Of a stretch of DNA of 64,000 bases, positions 49,801 through 61,078 are shown piece by piece (position 1 is the stretch's first letter; the number at the start of each line of letters is the position of its first letter). The stretch is from contig QJNS01000018.1 in the NCBI GenBank assembly GCA_004154925.1, forward strand, positions 372,001 through 436,000. The letters run 5' to 3'. The translations under genes and the position numbers were made by a program. The notes below the pieces were generated by a model. The model did no database searches. It worked only from the letters and a program-made list of their open reading frames with translations, and was not told the DNA's origin. This DNA is from Monosporascus cannonballus (Eukaryota > Ascomycota > Sordariomycetes > Xylariales).

Positions 49801-52400
49801 CACTTAATTTCCGAAACCGTTATTATTGTATTAAAATAACTAAAGAAAAAAAATAAAAAACGATATTTAAAATAATATATGGATTTTATAAATACAAAAT
49901 AATACCTATAAGACTTATTAATACTTCCGCCAATTTTTAACGTTTAATTATAATTACGCTTAAAAACTTTTTAAATAAATTTATATTTGTTTATCTTAAT
50001 AATATTTTTATTTATTCCAAGACTTTGGAAAAATATAAAAAGTAAGTTACCTAAATACTTTAAATATTAAATAAAGTAAATATTCGAATTAACTCAGCCA
50101 AAAGTATATAGCATACGTAAAAATTGGATTTTTTGGGATATATTTTTTACCTCCGGCCAAATTCAGATTTAACGCTTTAAGATAGAAATAATTAAAAACT
50201 AGCTTATCCCTAATAAGGTAACCGTTATAAATATCCGGCAGATCTTAAGATTTACGGGTTACGTACGCGGCCTAATTAAGGGATACGGAAATATAATTAA
50301 ATTATTAACGAAACTTACTATCAAAAAATATATAAAAGAAAATGCGAACTTTTAGAAAATACGAAGAAAATATTCCAGATATTAAAAAATATAATTACCA
50401 ATAAACCCATAATAAGATTATTTAACGTAAATAAAAAAATGTTTAAAAACGGATATTTTAAATTATATATTAAGAACCGTTTTAAAATAACTCGAAAATA
50501 ACGGCAAATAATATCCAGTGGCATATTATTTAAAAGTATTCCAAAACGCAAAATTTAAATACCCGATTTATAATAAGGAATTATTAATAATTATTAACGT
50601 TTTTAAGGAATAAAAACTTTTTTTAACGGAACGAAAAAACCTTTCGATATTTACTTTAATTACAAAAATCTTATTCGATTTATAAAGGCTTAAAAGCTAA
50701 ATAAACGACATAAAAAATAAATAATTTTCTTATTAAAATTTAATTTCAGAATATATTATATTAAGGGAAAAGAAAACGTCCAGGTAAATATTTTTAATTG
50801 CAAAAATAATTACGATTTTAAAGTCCTTAAAAAATATGCAAATATTATAATATAATAATGATAATATTATACAATTATATAAAATAATTAAAAAACCGAT
50901 TTCCGAATTTTTAATACGGTTCCGAAATTCTTACGATATAAAAAAATAAAAAAAAGTTTAGCAGCTAAAAAACAATTAAAAGATTAATTACTGTACTATA
51001 GCAAAATTTATGTTTCTAAGAATTAATAAAAATAATTCGTAAAAGAATTTTACGAAAACTCGTTATACGGATATTAAGGAATTTTTAAAACCATTTGACG
51101 GCTACAGGAAAAATACAATTTCCCTAAGTTACGCCGTATAGTCAAAATAATTATTAAAAATTATAATATTTGCAATAAAATTAAAGTAATACGCCATAAA
51201 CCTTACGGGCTATTATAACTTATTAATATTTTTAATAAAATATGGAATACCATAATTTGGGATTTTATTTTTAACTTATTTTTATTTTAAGATTTAATTA
51301 TTAGAATCGAATATAACGGAATATGGGTAATCGTTAATAAATTTATTAAATATAGGTATTTTTTGCCTTTTAAATAAACGTAACGGCAGAATAATTAGCT
51401 TATGCCTTTATTAGATATTATTTCGACAAATATGGCATATTAAAAAAGGTTATTTTTAATAAAGATACATTTTTTACTTCAAAATTCGGTATTAGTTTTT
51501 TTTAAATAAATAAGTATTAAATTTAAGTTTTCGATAACCTATTATTTCCAAATTAACGGTTAAACCGAAAAACTGAATTAAATTTTGGAATAATATTTTC
51601 GAAATTATATTAATTATTAATAAAATAATTAGGTAAAACTTTTATTATTAGTATAAATCGCTTACAACATATTTGTTAACGAAAATATAGACGTATCGCC
51701 TTATATAGCTATATACGGATACGAAGCAAAAACAAAATAACCTAAATAACCATTTAATAAAGTACCAAAGGTTATTACGATTGCCCTAAAAGCAAAAATA
51801 TTAATAACAAAAATTAAAACGATCTAAGCCCGTTTCTAAAACGAATTACAATTTTTTCAGCAAAAAATAACCTAATATTATAACAAGAAAAAAATTAAGG
51901 GATTAATTTTAACGAAAGGAAATAAGATTTAATTATTACGCTAAAGGCAAAACGCAATTTTAAATATTTTATAAATTAAAATAAAAAAACTTAATAACAA
52001 ATTCGATTTCAAAAAGTTTATTCCGTTTAAAATTAAAAAAATTATCTTTAAAATTAATTACCGATTATCGTTACCCAAGAAAATAAAAATACACCTTATT
52101 TTCCATATTTCTTTATTTAAACCAGTACCTAAAAATATTCCGTTAAAAATAAATTTAAAATTTGAAAAAAATTTTGACGAATACGAAATCGAATAAATAC
52201 TGGATTTCAAAATAATTAAAAATAAAATTTAATACCTAATTAAATAAAAAAGATATTTATATAAAAAAACATTTGGGAATTATTTAATTACCTAACAAAT
52301 ACGATAAACCTGGTTAAGACGTTCTATCGGCAAAATCCTGACCAACCGTTTTTAACGCGGCCAAAGTTGCAGGCGATAAAGGTCCGTTTCCCAAATTTAC
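46900..52400 (+). pseudogene. Element E gag-pol polyprotein, RIP-inactivated
   Basis: Gag shows KGYKLIPPKPYDKLKDLNRF and ARFYLKFYKNFLTEDYQKV (about 47255-47380). The knuckle at 47930-47971 reads YFNYGKKRYFKSEY, CCHC with every Cys and His changed to Tyr. A protease is in the open frame 48837-49181; its catalytic Asp-Ser-Gly appears as Asn-Ser-Glu at 49017. The reverse transcriptase motif is YLNN (from YLDD) at 49992-50003. The integrase zinc-binding part reads YNICNKIKVIRHKPYG (about 51160). The integrase distal part reads TVKPKN/IAYN...NENIDV near 51560-51700. A chromodomain (EYEIE.ILDFKIIKNKI.YLIK) is near 52170-52240. Usual chromovirus order and length; inactive. Confidence 0.87.
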
Positions 52401-52930
52401 CTTTACGGCGCTCCAGTCGAAAAAAGTAAATATTTTTATTAACGTATCCAGCTTTGAAAGAAGCCATATTTATTCCTTTTTTTTTACGATCTTTTTCCAC
52501 GTTTAGTTTTTTCCGTTTCTTTAATTTATCCATATTTTAAAGCCTTTTCTGAATAAACGACATTCCTTTAGAATATAATTATTCGGATTGGCGATTTAAC
52601 CGAATAATACGATTAAACAATTTTTAAAACTGTTAAACCGCCAGACGTTTTTTTTCGATTTATCCGATATTTTTTAGCCCGAATATTTTTAAACGATAAA
52701 AACGAAATATAATTCCTATCGTAAGTTTAAATATTAACTGCCAAACAATTTTAATAACTCCTCCGGCCTTTTAATATTTTGCACGAAAGTTTCTTTTTAA
52801 AATAACGCGTATACGGCATAATTTCAAAACCAAATTAAAAGATTAACTTAATTAATTCGCAACGATTCTTAATAAAAAATTTAATACGTTTTCGAGGCCT
52901 GTCCGATATGGTTAAAAGCAATATTATAAT
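52330..52930 (-). pseudogene. Element E antisense ORF with Zn(II)2Cys6-like cluster, decayed
   Basis: On the minus strand the frame reads RPRKRIKFFIKNRCELIKLI then FGFEIMP. The cluster at 52813-52721 has spacing x2, x6, x8, x2, x7; its third and fifth positions are still Cys. FGFEIMP before the cluster matches FNEFDYEIM in element C, and RKR...KLI matches the corresponding lead-in of elements A-C. The open stretch 52533-52324 belongs to the C-terminal part. It is convergent with pol. Confidence 0.62.
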
Positions 52931-53007
52931 ATAAAAAATAAGAAAAAAAATTAAAGATTTACCTTTTTTTATTTTTGAAAACAAAAATCCTGGAAGGGAG
53001 GAAATAA

Positions 53008-53441
53008 TGTTACGTCCAGAAGGGATTCCACTAAACCTAAAAAAGGCCTGAAAAATTAAAAACGTCTAAGTTCTACCTTTTTCGGGTAAACCTCGGGTTT
53101 CTGTTAATCTCCAGAGATACCAGGAGACCAGCAGATATTAGCTATCATAGTTTTTCGTAATCTCCAAAGACTACGAAAAACGTGAAAAATGAAAAGAATA
53201 TATATATGATCAGCTATTGCTTCTGTAAATAATTACCTATTTAGTTCCGTTCCTTAGTTATTAATTTAAGCTCTTAGTCCAGAGATAATTGTACCGTTTT
53301 CTGATTAAGGGAAAAATCTTTAAATCTTTTTAACAAATAGACCCTAATAAATTATACCTCGCCTTATTGTTACCTGCAAATTAAGACCCCATTTCGGATA
53401 CTGCTTATACCTCCAGGTGGATATATGACAGGTTCGTTACA
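53008..53441 (+). repeat. Element E, 3' LTR
   Basis: 434 bp. The start TGTTACGTCC is not mutated at its terminal TG, unlike the other elements. The following 100 bp are more mutated than in the 5' LTR, while the outer 70 bp are better preserved. Confidence 0.9.
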
Positions 53442-53446
53442 TATTT

Positions 53447-53817
53447 TCAAATTAAGATAATTAACGAATATACCTTAAATAAGCCGAATTATTTAAAGTT
53501 CTAAAGAGCTTTAAAGGTATATAATAAGAAGTAATCCTTATATATCGTTTAAAAAAAGCATTCGTTGAAGTTAATACGTTTTTAACTTAATTCGTTTATC
53601 CTGATTATTATAAGATATATTAGAAAAAGGTTATATTTCGAAAAAGCGTTAAGTACATTAAAGAATAAATTTAAGCTTAATAATAACGTTTGAATTTACG
53701 AAGTTAACATTCGATATAAATAGACGTTAAAAGTTAACAGGATTTAAATAGATATTTGACTACTTATATGCAGAAAAATATATATTAAAGTTACGAAGCT
53801 TTATATCTTAGCCGTTA
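53447..53817 (+). pseudogene. Copia-like gag relic, left part
   Basis: A plus-strand frame with a few stops reads KPNYLKF-type sequence, then YIRKRLYFEKALSTLKNKF and TLKVNRI, up to the insertion site of element F. It resembles the N-terminal gag of fungal Ty1/Copia elements. The right part resumes at 60573. The assignment is tentative. Confidence 0.4.
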
Positions 53818-54139
53818 TATTACGATCTAGGCCAAGAACGGTTGCAAGAACGGTCGGACCTATACGAAAAAATTTCGAAACTTTGATCTCTTTTAGTAAT
53901 AAGATCTAGGTGAATTTATATTGAACCAATTGTATTTAATAGAAGTGAATTTATAATAACGTTAAAATATAATAAAGGAATAATTCATTTCTGTGAAATA
54001 TATATGTTGATTTTGATTATTAATTTAAATGACAATACTTTACAATAAAACATTATTACTTAGAATCTTACGATATTTTTATTAATATAAATCAGTGCGA
54101 TTTAAATTTAATAATTGGTTAAACCTTTTAGCCATTATA
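53818..54139 (+). repeat. Element F, 5' LTR
   Basis: 322 bp, starting TATTACGATC and ending AGCCATTATA. It is homologous to the LTR ends of elements A-D (TTTAATAATTGGTTAAACC). An internal deletion relative to the 3' LTR is evident. Confidence 0.8.
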
Positions 54140-57100
54140 CCTTACAAACTTTTATTTAATAATGTTATTAAACTTTACGTAATACATAAAATTATTATAT
54201 TAACCAATAAATAAGAGTATTACCTTAATAATAAGAACTTAATTCCGATATACAATTAAGGCATTAAAAATTCAAATATAACAACTTACGTTAGATTTAA
54301 TACGAAAGAATATATCCAAACTTAAAGTCAAAAAGCCGTAATCTTAAAACGGAAAGAATAATGCATAAAATTTCTTTATTTTGACAAACATATATCTTAA
54401 ATTTCGGAGATTTAAGAAATCAGCGAATAAAACTTTCGCTGTTATAGCTTTTTTAACGAAAACCACAGTTAGTTAATTTAAACTTATAATAAAGATTATA
54501 TAGAATATATCGAAACAGATAAAAAAATATTTAATAAATGATTTTTTTACGATTATACTAATTTTAAAAACTCCGACGAATATGCTATTATTACTTAAAA
54601 AACCGTTTAAATACGATAGAAAAAGCCAATATCGACATATATATTAATATTTAAAAACTGTATAATTAAAATAGAATAAAGCCATGGCGCCGAAAATATT
54701 TATATTAATATATTTTACAAAGGATTAAAGGATACCGTTAAAAACAAAATTATTAAACTTTCGAAATCTAAAACTTTAAATTAATATATTACGGGAGTTA
54801 TCAAAACCGATAATAAATTATACGAACGACGTATTAAAAAACAAATATATTTTAAGATATAGAAGTTAATTAGTTAGTTACACAAGTAATATATTATTTA
54901 CATGCTATAAGATAATATAAGAATGTATGAAATTCGAAATCATTTCATACAAAAATAACAATCTGGTTAAGTTCTATAATTACAGCAAAATAGATTTTTA
55001 CTAAAGTGCTTATAAAAAACTTAAAAACTTATAATAAAATAATTAAATACTTATACTGAAAAGGTAATTTAAAAAGAATTAAAAGAAGAATAATAAAATT
55101 ATTAATATAATTCGAACCTTATATGAAATAAGGTTACTATAATAAGGAGTCTAACGAAAAATGAGAAAAATAAAGAAACTGGCTTAAAAAACATCCGGAA
55201 AATAATAATATGCATTAAAGAAATACTTGAAAAATATGAGAAAAAAATGTAAAAAAGGTTATCTCGAAGTTGTTAACCGATATAACAAAATATATGTAAT
55301 GCATTTTGGATAACGAAAACACTTAATATATAACGATTAAAAAAGTTTATTTATTAACAAGTCGTACGTATATATAAAAAATTTTTAATTTTTCTAATTA
55401 AACTAGAAATAACAAAACAAATAAACGATAAGGTTGATATTTTTAAATTATTACCTTATAAAACCATATTAACAAACGAATAACTTTATAAAATTAACTA
55501 CATAAAAATAATACGAGAAAAAAACCTTTTTTATTTTTATAATTAATATAATTCTTAATTTGTAAAAGGTTAATATAGTATATAATAACGGAATATTGCT
55601 AAAAAGCTATTATAGATATTTATTTTCAATAAGCATTTATGATAACGCTTTAACATAATAAAGTTTAAAGAAAGGAATTTTATAATTTACTTGAAAACCT
55701 TATTAAAAAGCTGAAAGGTTATACAAAAAACATAATAAGAATTTATATAATATATTAAATAATCCTTACATAAGAAGCTAAAAAATTATAATTTAAGTTA
55801 CAAAACAGTTAATTTACTTTAAAAACAAATATATCGACAGAAATAATAAATAAAATAATTCGGCGTATTATACGAAAAAATCTAAATAAGGTTTAACAAA
55901 GTCGAAAAGAATTAAAACAAATTATTTTTTATAAAAAGGTATAAAATAACGAAACTAAGGAAAGTTAAAAAATACAATTTAAAAAGGGCTTTAAACATAA
56001 CGATAAAAACTGCTAATAACTGTAATACTTTGAAAATATAACTCGAAACGCATTAGTATATTTTAATAATAAATTGTCAGATTTCAAGTAAAAATTATAT
56101 TAAATCGAATAGTATTAATAAATTTGATTTACTATGGAAATATAAGTTAAAATCTTATATAATTACGAATACTAAAAGTTAAAATTTCCTTTATAATAAC
56201 TTAAAAGTTTTATACGAAATTAATTACTTTAAAACATTTATTCAAAAACAATATTAAAGATTAATTTCGATATTCTTTAATTTAGAAATTACGATATAAT
56301 ACTAGAAATATTAAAGATATATTAACATAAAGTTTTAATCGACAACAGGGTTCACTAGGCAAAATTTGCTTTATATTCTATTAATAATCAAATTTTAAAG
56401 AAAAAGAGAATTTAATATTCGATCGAAAATAGCGAGAAATATAAATATAAAAATATAGTAATTATGTTATGACATAAGAAAATAAAATACCAAAAACAAA
56501 GTATTATAAATACGACGTATTGTTACTGCTATTAAAATCAAAATAAGTCATTAAATAACAGTTTAAAATAATATTTTTTAAAATTAAAAACTTTTATAAA
56601 ATATTATTACAATAATACAAATATAAACAATTGTTTTAAAAGCAAATTAATATACTGTTACTAAAATATAACGAATATTATTATAAAATAATTAAAAAAA
56701 GAGTTTATTAACGAGAATTTGCCGCATTTAATATTCTAACGAACACGAATTACGCGTATTTCAACAATATTTGAAAAATTGGCTACAAAAAAATAAAAAG
56801 TTATAGTTTATAGTGAATTATCGATAATTAAATAATACGACAAATAAAGATTAAATACTATTACCTTTAATTACTAAAATAAAAACCAATTTTACGAAAT
56901 TAAATAATTTATAATATTTGATATTAAAAATAAATATAACTTTAATAAAAATAAAAAGAAGATACGAATAAAAATGTTTTTAAAACGAAATACGGATTGT
57001 TTAAGTAATTAATTATGTCAATAAGATTTACAAACGCATTAATAATATTTTAACTAATAATAAATTATATATTACGAAAATATCTTAATATTTTTATTAT

Positions 57101-58315
57101 ATAGCATCTCGACGATATTCTTAGATATTTAGAAATAAAAATTAAAAGATTTAAAATATATTAAAATAAAATTTAAAAATCGTTATAATTATAGAATATT
57201 AAATGGTAATAATACTTTAAAAAGATGTAAGTATTGCTTAAATTTGTTAAATATTATAAGAAATTTATGCGAAATTTAATGAAATTAAAATAACCTTACT
57301 TAATCTTATTAAAAACATTTAAATAAACGTGAAAAATAGAAAAAAGGTTTTAAAAAATTAAATATACGATACTTAACGAATTAATATTAATTATATATAA
57401 TTTAACACGCTTTATCGAACAAAAAACCAATATTTAAAATGATGTTTTAAGTGAAATAATTAAATAACGAAACAATTAAAGCAAGGTATATTTTATTATA
57501 CTGATTCGTATAGATTAAACAAAGCCGAATTTAATTATACTATTTTTAATAAGGAATTTATGGTTATTAATATACCTTTTCGAACATTTAAATATTTTGT
57601 TCAAAAAGTCGGTTTTTAAATTAAATTTTATACGAATTATTAAACTTTACAAATTGTATTACAATTAAAATTATTACGAAACATTAATTACAATATATAA
57701 AAAAAATAACAAACTTCAATTTTACATTACTAATTATATTTGAAAAGAAATTAATTAAAATAGATTATAATATTTTTAGTATTATTTTAGAAAAATACTA
57801 AGGCATATATTAAATTCTAGTAATACACGTTATATTATATTATATATATTAAAGGTTTAAAATATATAACAATAATATATTAAAATATTACAAAGTGGGT
57901 AAGTTATAACGTATTAAAAAGTATTAAATAAATTTGGTATATAATATAAACAAATATTAATTATATAAATATATAAAAATGTATAAAATTTCAAACCGAT
58001 TTTAATATATTTATTATTTTCTTAAAATAAAAATGATAATAAAAGAGTACTAAAATAATATAAATTTTATATTAAGATTAAAATATAACAGTATAAACTT
58101 TGCGAAAAATTATAAATATTAGCATTTTTAAAAGAATTATAAATTGAAGAATTATAAATATTTTTATAAAATTTTCGTAATTTAATAATTTAATATTAAA
58201 AATATCGCATAATAATATTTTCGTAATCATTAACACATTTACGAAACCGTGTTATTTTTTAATTTATTAAAAAAATAATTTCGAATAATTATTATATATA
58301 TTTTTTCAGAAATGC

Positions 58316-58320
58316 TTTCA
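58316..58320. repeat. Target duplication TTTCA of the TRIM, left copy
   Basis: It is identical to 58775-58779 on the other side of the element. Confidence 0.85.
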
Positions 58321-58453
58321 TGTTACGGTTTGAGGGTACCGTATAAGCTCCAGTATATATATAGCTGTAAGCACCAGGATGATTGTCATAATTGCGATCA
58401 TTCCACCAATCTTTTGAGCCCCGGTGGTATAACGGTATGGTGCAGCCGTAATA
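58321..58453. repeat. TRIM left terminal repeat
   Basis: 133 bp. The outer end is TGTTACGG; the inner end is CCGTAATA, where the right copy keeps CCGTAACA. Confidence 0.88.
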
Positions 58454-58501
58454 TAATGATCGCATGACGGCGGGTGACGCCTTAATACTAGGTTCGATCC
58501 C
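58425..58501 (+). promoter_or_regulatory. tRNA-like A box and B box pair within the TRIM
   Basis: TGGTATAACGG matches the tRNA A-box consensus and GGTTCGATCCC matches the B box, about 55 bp apart. GCCGT and ACGGC between them could pair as an anticodon-like stem with a long loop. A 4-of-5-bp T stem is possible, but no acceptor stem forms. The sequence therefore may be tRNA-derived or an internal polymerase III promoter, but is not a functional tRNA gene. Confidence 0.4.
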
Positions 58502-58641
58502 TAAACTGGTCGTTGCTCACAAGGTTTTCCTAGACGCATACGGGGCAGTGCGGGGTAGACCTTGGGGGTTGGGCAGCTGTACCGTAGGTCGCGGCGAATC
58601 CAGGTGGCTTGGGGACCAAGCCAATGGAAGGTGGGGCAGAG

Positions 58642-58774
58642 TATTACGGTTTGGGGGTACCGTATAAGCTCCAGTATATATATAGCTGTAAACACCAGGA
58701 TAATTGCCATAATTGCGATCATTTTACCAATCTTTTGAGCCCCGGTGGTGTAACGGTATGGTGCAGCCGTAACA
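58642..58774. repeat. TRIM right terminal repeat
   Basis: 133 bp. The inner end TATTACGG shows one G-to-A change relative to the left copy. The outer end CCGTAACA is intact and followed by TTTCA. Confidence 0.88.
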
Positions 58775-59589
58775 TTTCAATATATAAAGATTATTATATA
58801 AACTTATATTTATTATAAAGTGATATTTAATTTCAAATTTTACAAAAAGGCTTTAAAATATGAATCGATTTAAATTATAACTTATTTAACATATTTCAAT
58901 CTTAAATAATATATAATCGAAATAATTAAATTAAATATAAAAACGGTATTTCAAATATTATATTAATTACGAATAAAATAATGGGGTAAAAATATAATTT
59001 ATTACTTAATTAATATATAATATATATTATTATAAAATTATTAAAACAAATTAAATAACTTAAAATTTTAAAATTATGTTCAATATTTTGAATTAAACAT
59101 ATAATAAATATATTAATATTAAAATAAATGAAATAATTATATTAGAAAATAAAAATAAAGCCATAATTTATTTGTAATTCAATAAATACATATTATAATT
59201 AAAAATAATTAAAATTTTATGTTTTAAAAAAAGACTTTATTTTGTTAAAAACTATTTAAACGAAAATATTTAATATCAAATTTAAATTTAAGTATACTAA
59301 TTTATATAAAATTATAAATATAATATCCACTTAAAGATAACTTTTATTCTTTTTTTATATTTTCTTATTTAAAGTAATACCAAATACTGTTAAACTTTTT
59401 ATAGGCCAAAATAATATAAAGATAAAATATAAACCTATATATCAAATAAAAAAAATGTTCGATATAAAAAAGCTGATTTACTAATATTTAATAAAATAAA
59501 AAAAATATTTAAATTTCGAAAATATATAAAAACTTGCAAAAAACCTTATAAACGCCTAATATTTATTAAAAGACTTTTATTAAGAAGGC

Positions 59590-60100
59590 TAGAAATGCTA
59601 ATAATTACTTTTCAATTAAAGGTTTTCGAAATAAATAATAGAAATTATTAATAAAGAATACAATTATAATAATATCGGCCTTTATACGTTTTTATTTTTC
59701 TATTTCGTTTATTAACTAAAGTTCGTAATTAATATTTTTAACGTATTTTTCGTAAAGAAATTGTTAATAATGTAAACGAAAAACATAACCAATAATTGTT
59801 AATATTGTTACTTACGCGCTAGATCTTTTTTTATTTTCTGTTAAAACTATAAAAAGGTTTTTCGACAATTACTTTCTTTCGATTTAAATAATCTTCTTTT
59901 TACTTAATACTTCGTAAAGAATAGATCCAAACGTCGAAATTATTATAATCATGACAATTTTTAATATACCCGTTATAACGACGAATTCTTTTTAAATATT
60001 TAATATTTTATATTATTTTCGAAATACAGCATATATAGTATAGTTTTCAATATCAAATTTAATAATATAAATAGCTAAAGATTATAAGACTTTTTTAATT
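59590..60100 (-). pseudogene. Element F antisense ORF with Zn(II)2Cys6-like cluster, decayed
   Basis: On the minus strand the first three positions of the cluster read YMLYFENNIKY from 60035, in x2, x6 spacing. After one frame change the last three read RYNGYIKNCHDY, ending at 59945, in x2, x6 spacing. The total length exceeds that of element A by a single base, consistent with one insertion. It lies at the same place between pol and the 3' LTR as in the other elements. Confidence 0.5.
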
Positions 60101-60205
60101 AAGAGGAGTACGAAATGTACAACTAACGATACGACTTATTATAATAAAATAAAATTTACTAAGAACAAATCTTTAAAAGTAAAAATGTTAAAAAACGAAA
60201 AATTA

Positions 60206-60572
60206 TATTACAACCTAAGCCAAAACCGGTTGCAAAAACGCTTATACTTATACAAAAACGTTGTGTAATTTGGATTTCTTTTAGTAAGAAAGTTTAAATA
60301 AATCCCTATATAACTAATCGTATCTAATAAAATTAAATTTATTAGAACTCTAAAATGTAATAAAGATTTAATTTATATAACATATATATGTTATTTATTT
60401 TTAATAATTTAGATAATAACAGTTTATATTAAATTATTATTACCCAAAATACATATAGTATTACGAAACGTAATATGTTATTATATTTATTGCTTAAAAC
60501 TTTAGAATACTTCTACTAATATAAACTCGTACGACTTAGATTTAATAGTTGGTTAAACCTTTAACTATTATA
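60206..60572 (+). repeat. Element F, 3' LTR
   Basis: 367 bp, starting TATTACAACC and ending CTATTATA. Both termini are mutated, unlike A-E. Confidence 0.78.
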
Positions 60573-61078
60573 CGGTATCGGATATTACGGCTATTTGGAT
60601 TGTCTTAAAGCTATTAAGGCTTATTTACTCGATTCCTTTATTATTTAAATTATTGCGGTAAAAGAAGTTATATTCGAGAATAAAAATCTTATGAAACTAT
60701 TATCTGTATAAAAATTCGTAAAACGATTCCGAAACTATATAAGATTATAAAAGGTGTAAGGCGTTACTATAAAATAATTATTACGAAAAGTATTCGACGT
60801 TACCTTAATTGGAAGAACTTTTATTAAATAGATATATTTTCAAATAACTAGAATAATAATAACAGAAATAATAATAGCCGAAATAACGGTAGCAGTTATA
60901 ATAATAATCGCTTTACGTCAAAGTATTATTATAAAAAGATATATTTATTTAAAACTGCCTTTATATTAAGAATTATATTAAACCTGATACATAATATAAA
61001 GTTTTTAAAATTCGAAAAAAGGAAAATAAACGTATTTCGAAAGCTCTTTATTAGCATAAGAAAACGATTAAGTTTTTA
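60573..61078 (+). pseudogene. Copia-like gag relic, right part
   Basis: It continues the left part at 53447. DITAIWIVLKLL is readable, then an Asn-rich stretch (NNSRNNGSSYNNNRFTSK, about 60855-60920). A Tyr-rich segment (YYYKKIYLFKTA) follows that could be a RIP-altered zinc knuckle. An Asn/Ser-rich linker before a knuckle is usual in fungal Ty1/Copia gag. It ends at the left LTR of element G. Confidence 0.42.

Larger units (their letters stand above)
46177..53441 (+). mobile_element. Ty3/Gypsy chromovirus E, full length, RIP-decayed (7265 bp)
   Basis: LTRs 46177-46607 and 53008-53441 with target duplication TATTT (46172-46176, 53442-53446). The LTR sequence (TGTTACGTC...TTCGTTACA) is unrelated to that of A-D. 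A purine tract GGAAGGGAGGAAATAA precedes the 3' LTR. Gag-pol is better preserved at protein level than in A-C and includes a chromodomain. It too carries an antisense cysteine cluster between pol and the 3' LTR. Confidence 0.92.
58321..58774. mobile_element. TRIM-like miniature LTR retrotransposon (454 bp)
   Basis: Two 133-bp terminal direct repeats (58321-58453, 58642-58774) flank a 188-bp core and are bordered by a perfect 5-bp duplication TTTCA. The outer ends TGTTACGG and CCGTAACA are perfect inverted repeats. A purine-rich tract (GGAAGGTGGGGCAGAG) abuts the 3' repeat. The core has no coding capacity. The repeats differ at about nine positions, all transitions, and overall composition is near balanced inside AT-rich element F, so this is a late insertion. 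It must be moved by proteins of another LTR element (inference). A polymerase III-like A box (58425-58435) and B box (58491-58501) span the junction of the first repeat and the core. Confidence 0.85.
54180..59560 (+). pseudogene. Element F gag-pol polyprotein, heavily decayed
   Basis: Homology to element A can be followed as DNA and in fragments of translation. The gag spans about 54180-55100, protease about 56040-56320 and reverse transcriptase about 56800-57180, with HLDD (from YLDD) near 57110. RNase H lies about 57420-57700 and integrase about 58050-59180, broken at 58320 by the TRIM. No open frame of note remains. Confidence 0.7.
53818..60572 (+). mobile_element. Ty3/Gypsy element F, RIP-decayed, carrying a TRIM
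   Basis: LTRs 53818-54139 and 60206-60572. The 3' LTR is 45 bp longer because the 5' LTR lacks a segment around ATTACGAAACGTAATATG. The flanks CGTTA (53813-53817) and CGGTA (60573-60577) differ at one base, so the target duplication is imperfect. Internal sequence is homologous to element A but more mutated. The 454-bp TRIM at 58321 interrupts the integrase. The antisense cluster is present. Confidence 0.85.

Noticed and set aside
58414..58510. Functional tRNA gene in the TRIM
   Set aside because: A and B boxes are present but the acceptor stem does not pair, so I call only a tRNA-like promoter pair.
58464..58818. Open frames within the TRIM
   Set aside because: They cross the core/repeat boundary and differ in frame between the repeats; the element has no coding capacity.
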